NCBI GenBank assembly: GCA_024244705.1 | Contig: JAAEOK010000052.1 | Coordinates: 62,001-126,000, forward strand | Direction of reading: 5' to 3' | Source: Alphaproteobacteria bacterium | Lineage (GTDB): Bacteria; Pseudomonadota; Alphaproteobacteria; JAAEOK01 | DNA length: 64,000 bases | Shown here: positions 61,999 through 64,000 of the stretch, piece after piece | Layout: each line of letters begins with the position of its first letter | Numbering within the stretch: the first letter of the stretch is position 1 | Notes under the pieces: model-generated | What the model was told of the DNA's origin: nothing | The model's database searches: none | What the model saw: the letters and a program-made list of their open reading frames with translations, nothing else | Position numbers and translations under genes: made by a program

Positions 61999-62877
61999 AT
62001 GCTCGAGCCGCCACAGATCGACCGCTTTTGGGACGATGGCTATATCGTCGTCGAGGAGGCGATCACGCCCCAGCAGCTAGCCGCCCTGCGCGCCGAGCTC
62101 GACCGCTGGATCGAAGAAAGCCGCGACCATAGCGCCCCCTACGGCCCGCCGACGATCGACGGCCGACCGCGTTTCGATATGGCGGACGGTCATAGCCGCC
62201 TCGCGCCCGCCTTGCGGCGGGTCAACAATCCGTCCGACGTGGCGCCCGCCTTCGACGAGGTCCGTCTCAATTCGGCCATGGTCGACATGGTCGCCGACCT
62301 GATCGGCCCCGACCTCAAGTTCCATCACTGCAAGGTCAATTTGAAACGGCCGGGCGCCGAAACCCGGGTCGGCTATCATCAGGACTTCGCCTATACGCCG
62401 CACACCAACGACGACATCGTCACCGCCCTGGTCATGATCGACGACATGACCGAAAGCAACGGGTGCCTCAAGGTCGTGCGCGGCTCCCACCGCGGGCCAC
62501 GTTATTCGCTGTTCGACGGCGACCGCTTCACCGGCTTCATCGCCCCCGACATCGAAGCCGCACTCAGCGCGGAGGCGGCGGCGGTCACCGGCACCGCGGG
62601 CAGCGTCTGCCTCATGCACACCAATGTCGTCCATGGCTCGGACGCGAATGCCACCGATCGGCCGCGCGGCCTCTACATCTGCGTCTACAGCGCCGCCGAC
62701 GCCATCCCGCTGGCGGCCAACCCGATGCCCAATCCCCATCAGGGCGAGATCGTCCGCGGCAGGCCGTCGCGCTGGGCCCGGTCGCAGGACGGCGAAGTCG
62801 TGGAGCTGCCCGACCAGCCGAAGATGTCGTCGTTCTTCGCGGTCCAGGAGGCCGCCGCCCGCGGGGCGCCGTCTTAG
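61999..62877 (+). CDS. Phytanoyl-CoA dioxygenase (PhyH) family oxygenase
   Basis: A 292-residue Fe(II)/2-oxoglutarate-dependent oxygenase. The iron ligands are His-x-Asp in [10 protein letters not shown] and the distal His in [11 protein letters not shown], with Arg in RPRGLYICV for 2-oxoglutarate. The ATG at 61999 gives a normal length. Its stop overlaps the kynA stop by four bases in convergent orientation. Substrate unknown; a hydroxylation of a pathway intermediate is possible. Confidence 0.9.
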   Translation: MLEPPQIDRFWDDGYIVVEEAITPQQLAALRAELDRWIEESRDHSAPYGPPTIDGRPRFDMADGHSRLAPALRRVNNPSDVAPAFDEVRLNSAMVDMVADLIGPDLKFHHCKVNLKRPGAETRVGYHQDFAYTPHTNDDIVTALVMIDDMTESNGCLKVVRGSHRGPRYSLFDGDRFTGFIAPDIEAALSAEAAAVTGTAGSVCLMHTNVVHGSDANATDRPRGLYICVYSAADAIPLAANPMPNPHQGEIVRGRPSRWARSQDGEVVELPDQPKMSSFFAVQEAAARGAPS

Positions 62878-63725
62878 AGCGCCGTCCGCACGTTCCAGAT
62901 CTCGGGAAAGAAGCGGTATTCGAGGGCCGACCGCAGATAGGTGACGCCGGCGGTGCCGCCGGTGCCGCGCTTCAGGCCGATGATGCGCTCGACCGTGGTG
63001 ACATGGCGAAAGCGCCAGGTCTGGAACGCGTCCTCGAGGTCGACCAGTTTCTCGGCCAACTCGTAAAGGTCCCAGTAGCGTTCGGTGTCGCGATAGACGG
63101 CGAGCCAGGCCGCACGCACCGAATCGTCCGCCGGCCGCGGTGCCGACCAGTCGCGCTCGGTCTGCGCCGCCGCGACGGCAAATCCCCGCCGCCCCAACAG
63201 CCGGATCGATTCGTCGTAGAGGCTGGGTGCGTTCAATACGGCTTCGACCCCGGCCAGGATGTCGGCGCGGTGGCGGAACGGGTCGACCATCCGCCGGTCC
63301 TTGTTGCCGAGGACAAATTCCAGCATCCGGTACTGGTACGACTGGAACCCGGAGGCGTGACCGAGCGCGTCGCGGAAGGTCAGGTAGTCGGCCGGCGTCA
63401 GCGTCGTCAGCACCGACCACGACTGCACCAGTTGCTCCTGGATCCGCGACACCCGGGCCAGCATCTTGAACGCCGGGCCGAGGTCGTCATCGCGGATCTG
63501 GTGCATGGCGCCGTGGATTTCGTGCAACGCCAGCTTCATCCATAGCTCGCTGGCCTGATGGATGACGATGAACAGCATCTCGTCGTGCCGCTCGGTCAGC
63601 CGCACCTGCGCGCCCAGCACCTGGTCGAGCTTGAGGTAATCGCCATAGCTCATGCGCTGGCTGAAGTCGGTGACCGCGCCGTCGGCGGCGGCCTTGCCGT
63701 CGTGATAGTCGTCGGAAGATGTCAT
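62874..63725 (-). CDS. kynA: Tryptophan 2,3-dioxygenase
   Basis: A 283-residue haem enzyme that opens the indole ring of tryptophan to N-formylkynurenine. Motifs include [42 protein letters not shown] and the proximal haem histidine in [12 protein letters not shown]. The ATG at 63725 gives the typical length; the longer frame is not supported. With kynB and kynU it completes the route to anthranilate. Confidence 0.95.
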   Translation of the reverse strand: MTSSDDYHDGKAAADGAVTDFSQRMSYGDYLKLDQVLGAQVRLTERHDEMLFIVIHQASELWMKLALHEIHGAMHQIRDDDLGPAFKMLARVSRIQEQLVQSWSVLTTLTPADYLTFRDALGHASGFQSYQYRMLEFVLGNKDRRMVDPFRHRADILAGVEAVLNAPSLYDESIRLLGRRGFAVAAAQTERDWSAPRPADDSVRAAWLAVYRDTERYWDLYELAEKLVDLEDAFQTWRFRHVTTVERIIGLKRGTGGTAGVTYLRSALEYRFFPEIWNVRTAL

Positions 63726-63933
63726 CGCGCCCCGCTTGGCCGCATCGGGCCGTGCCGTTGAAATCGCAGGTAGTTTTCGTTCAAAATAATTCTCGGGCCG
63801 ACCGAAGCCCCCCTCGCCGCCGCCACGAGCCGGGCCCGTTGCCGTGACAGGCCACTTGACAGTCCTTGGGCGCGGACAGAAAACACCGGTCTCGAACGAC
63901 ATCATCGCCGCGGCCGCTGCAGGGAGAATACAC

Positions 63934-64000
63934 ATGTCCGACCAGATCAAATACCTCCTCGGCGAGGAGGACATCCCCAAGCAGTGGTACAACATCGTCG
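63934..64000 (+). CDS. TrpB-like (TrpB2-type) PLP enzyme, first 22 codons only
   Basis: The window ends 67 bases into this gene. AGGGAGAATACAC precedes the ATG. The residues [17 protein letters not shown] match the opening of TrpB2-type tryptophan synthase beta proteins. Everything else is beyond the edge. It is divergent from kynA across 208 bases. Confidence 0.6.
   Translation, partial: MSDQIKYLLGEEDIPKQWYNIV

Noticed and set aside
63856-63884. TTGACA box ahead of the trpB-like gene as a promoter
   Set aside because: The -10 at 17 bases is GAAAAC, too far from consensus; listed here only as a weak possibility.

Overview
The window looks like a chromosomal segment of a GC-rich alphaproteobacterium, probably a Rhodospirillales-like marine or aquatic heterotroph. 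I infer this from hopanoid genes (hpnN-like and hpnA), a ChvG/ChvI-like two-component system, a TAXI-type TRAP transporter, creatininase-family and class III aminotransferase catabolic genes, and a bacterial kynurenine pathway. There is no rRNA, no convincing tRNA, no CRISPR array, no insertion sequence and no phage. Genes are tightly packed, with many 4-base ATGA overlaps.

Layout. 1-3.1 kb: tryptophanase (cut by the left edge), a short secreted fragment and a divergent NSS-family amino-acid transporter. 3.1-10.1 kb: a secreted protein with a 19-residue repeat, a threonine dehydratase-like enzyme, an operon of a GT2 glycosyltransferase, a DUF547 protein and an SDR enzyme, then a coupled pair of a DUF3047 protein and a diiron ferritin-like protein. 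10.1-20 kb: a secreted PCMT-like methyltransferase, an hpnN-like RND exporter, hpnA, and a four-gene membrane/glycan locus (GT2, toroid-like protein, flippase-like protein, polytopic protein). 20-25.4 kb: a thioesterase, a rhodanese, an EamA transporter, a SUMF1-like protein, and a secreted cytochrome P460-like protein carrying a very Cys-rich CNPC-repeat domain. 25.4-33.8 kb: one same-strand run, RpiR regulator, class III aminotransferase, BKACE-type enzyme, two TAXI binding proteins, a fused TRAP permease and a universal stress protein, which reads as an uptake-plus-catabolism locus.

34-49.3 kb: apt, a soluble OGT-like (GT41) TPR glycosyltransferase, a creatininase-family amidohydrolase with an EamA transporter, an AsmA protein with a repeated C-terminal tail, a lipoprotein protease, an operator-controlled operon (alpha/beta hydrolase with an Asp at the nucleophile position, plus a tandem NrtS-like protein), a two-component system with an upstream lipoprotein gene, a candidate small RNA with a strong terminator, and a DegT aminotransferase. 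49.5-54.2 kb: a convergent pair, a GNAT acyltransferase fused to a cyclic-nucleotide-binding domain and a class III cyclase/AAA/TPR protein. 54.3-56.6 kb: a fatty-acid desaturase divergent from cyclopropane-fatty-acid synthase. 56.7-64 kb: tryptophan catabolism by the kynurenine route (kynB, kynU, kynA), interleaved with a transglutaminase-like enzyme, a cobalamin-binding mutase-like enzyme translationally coupled to a P5C-reductase-like enzyme, a PhyH oxygenase, and the first codons of a trpB-like gene.

The strongest candidates for undescribed biology are the CNPC-repeat/P460 protein at 24.2-25.3 kb, the B12 enzyme plus reductase module inside the kynurenine cluster at 59.4-61.9 kb, and the cyclase/cNMP-regulated acyltransferase pair at 49.6-54.2 kb. 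All functional calls come from reading motifs by eye; no database search was run.
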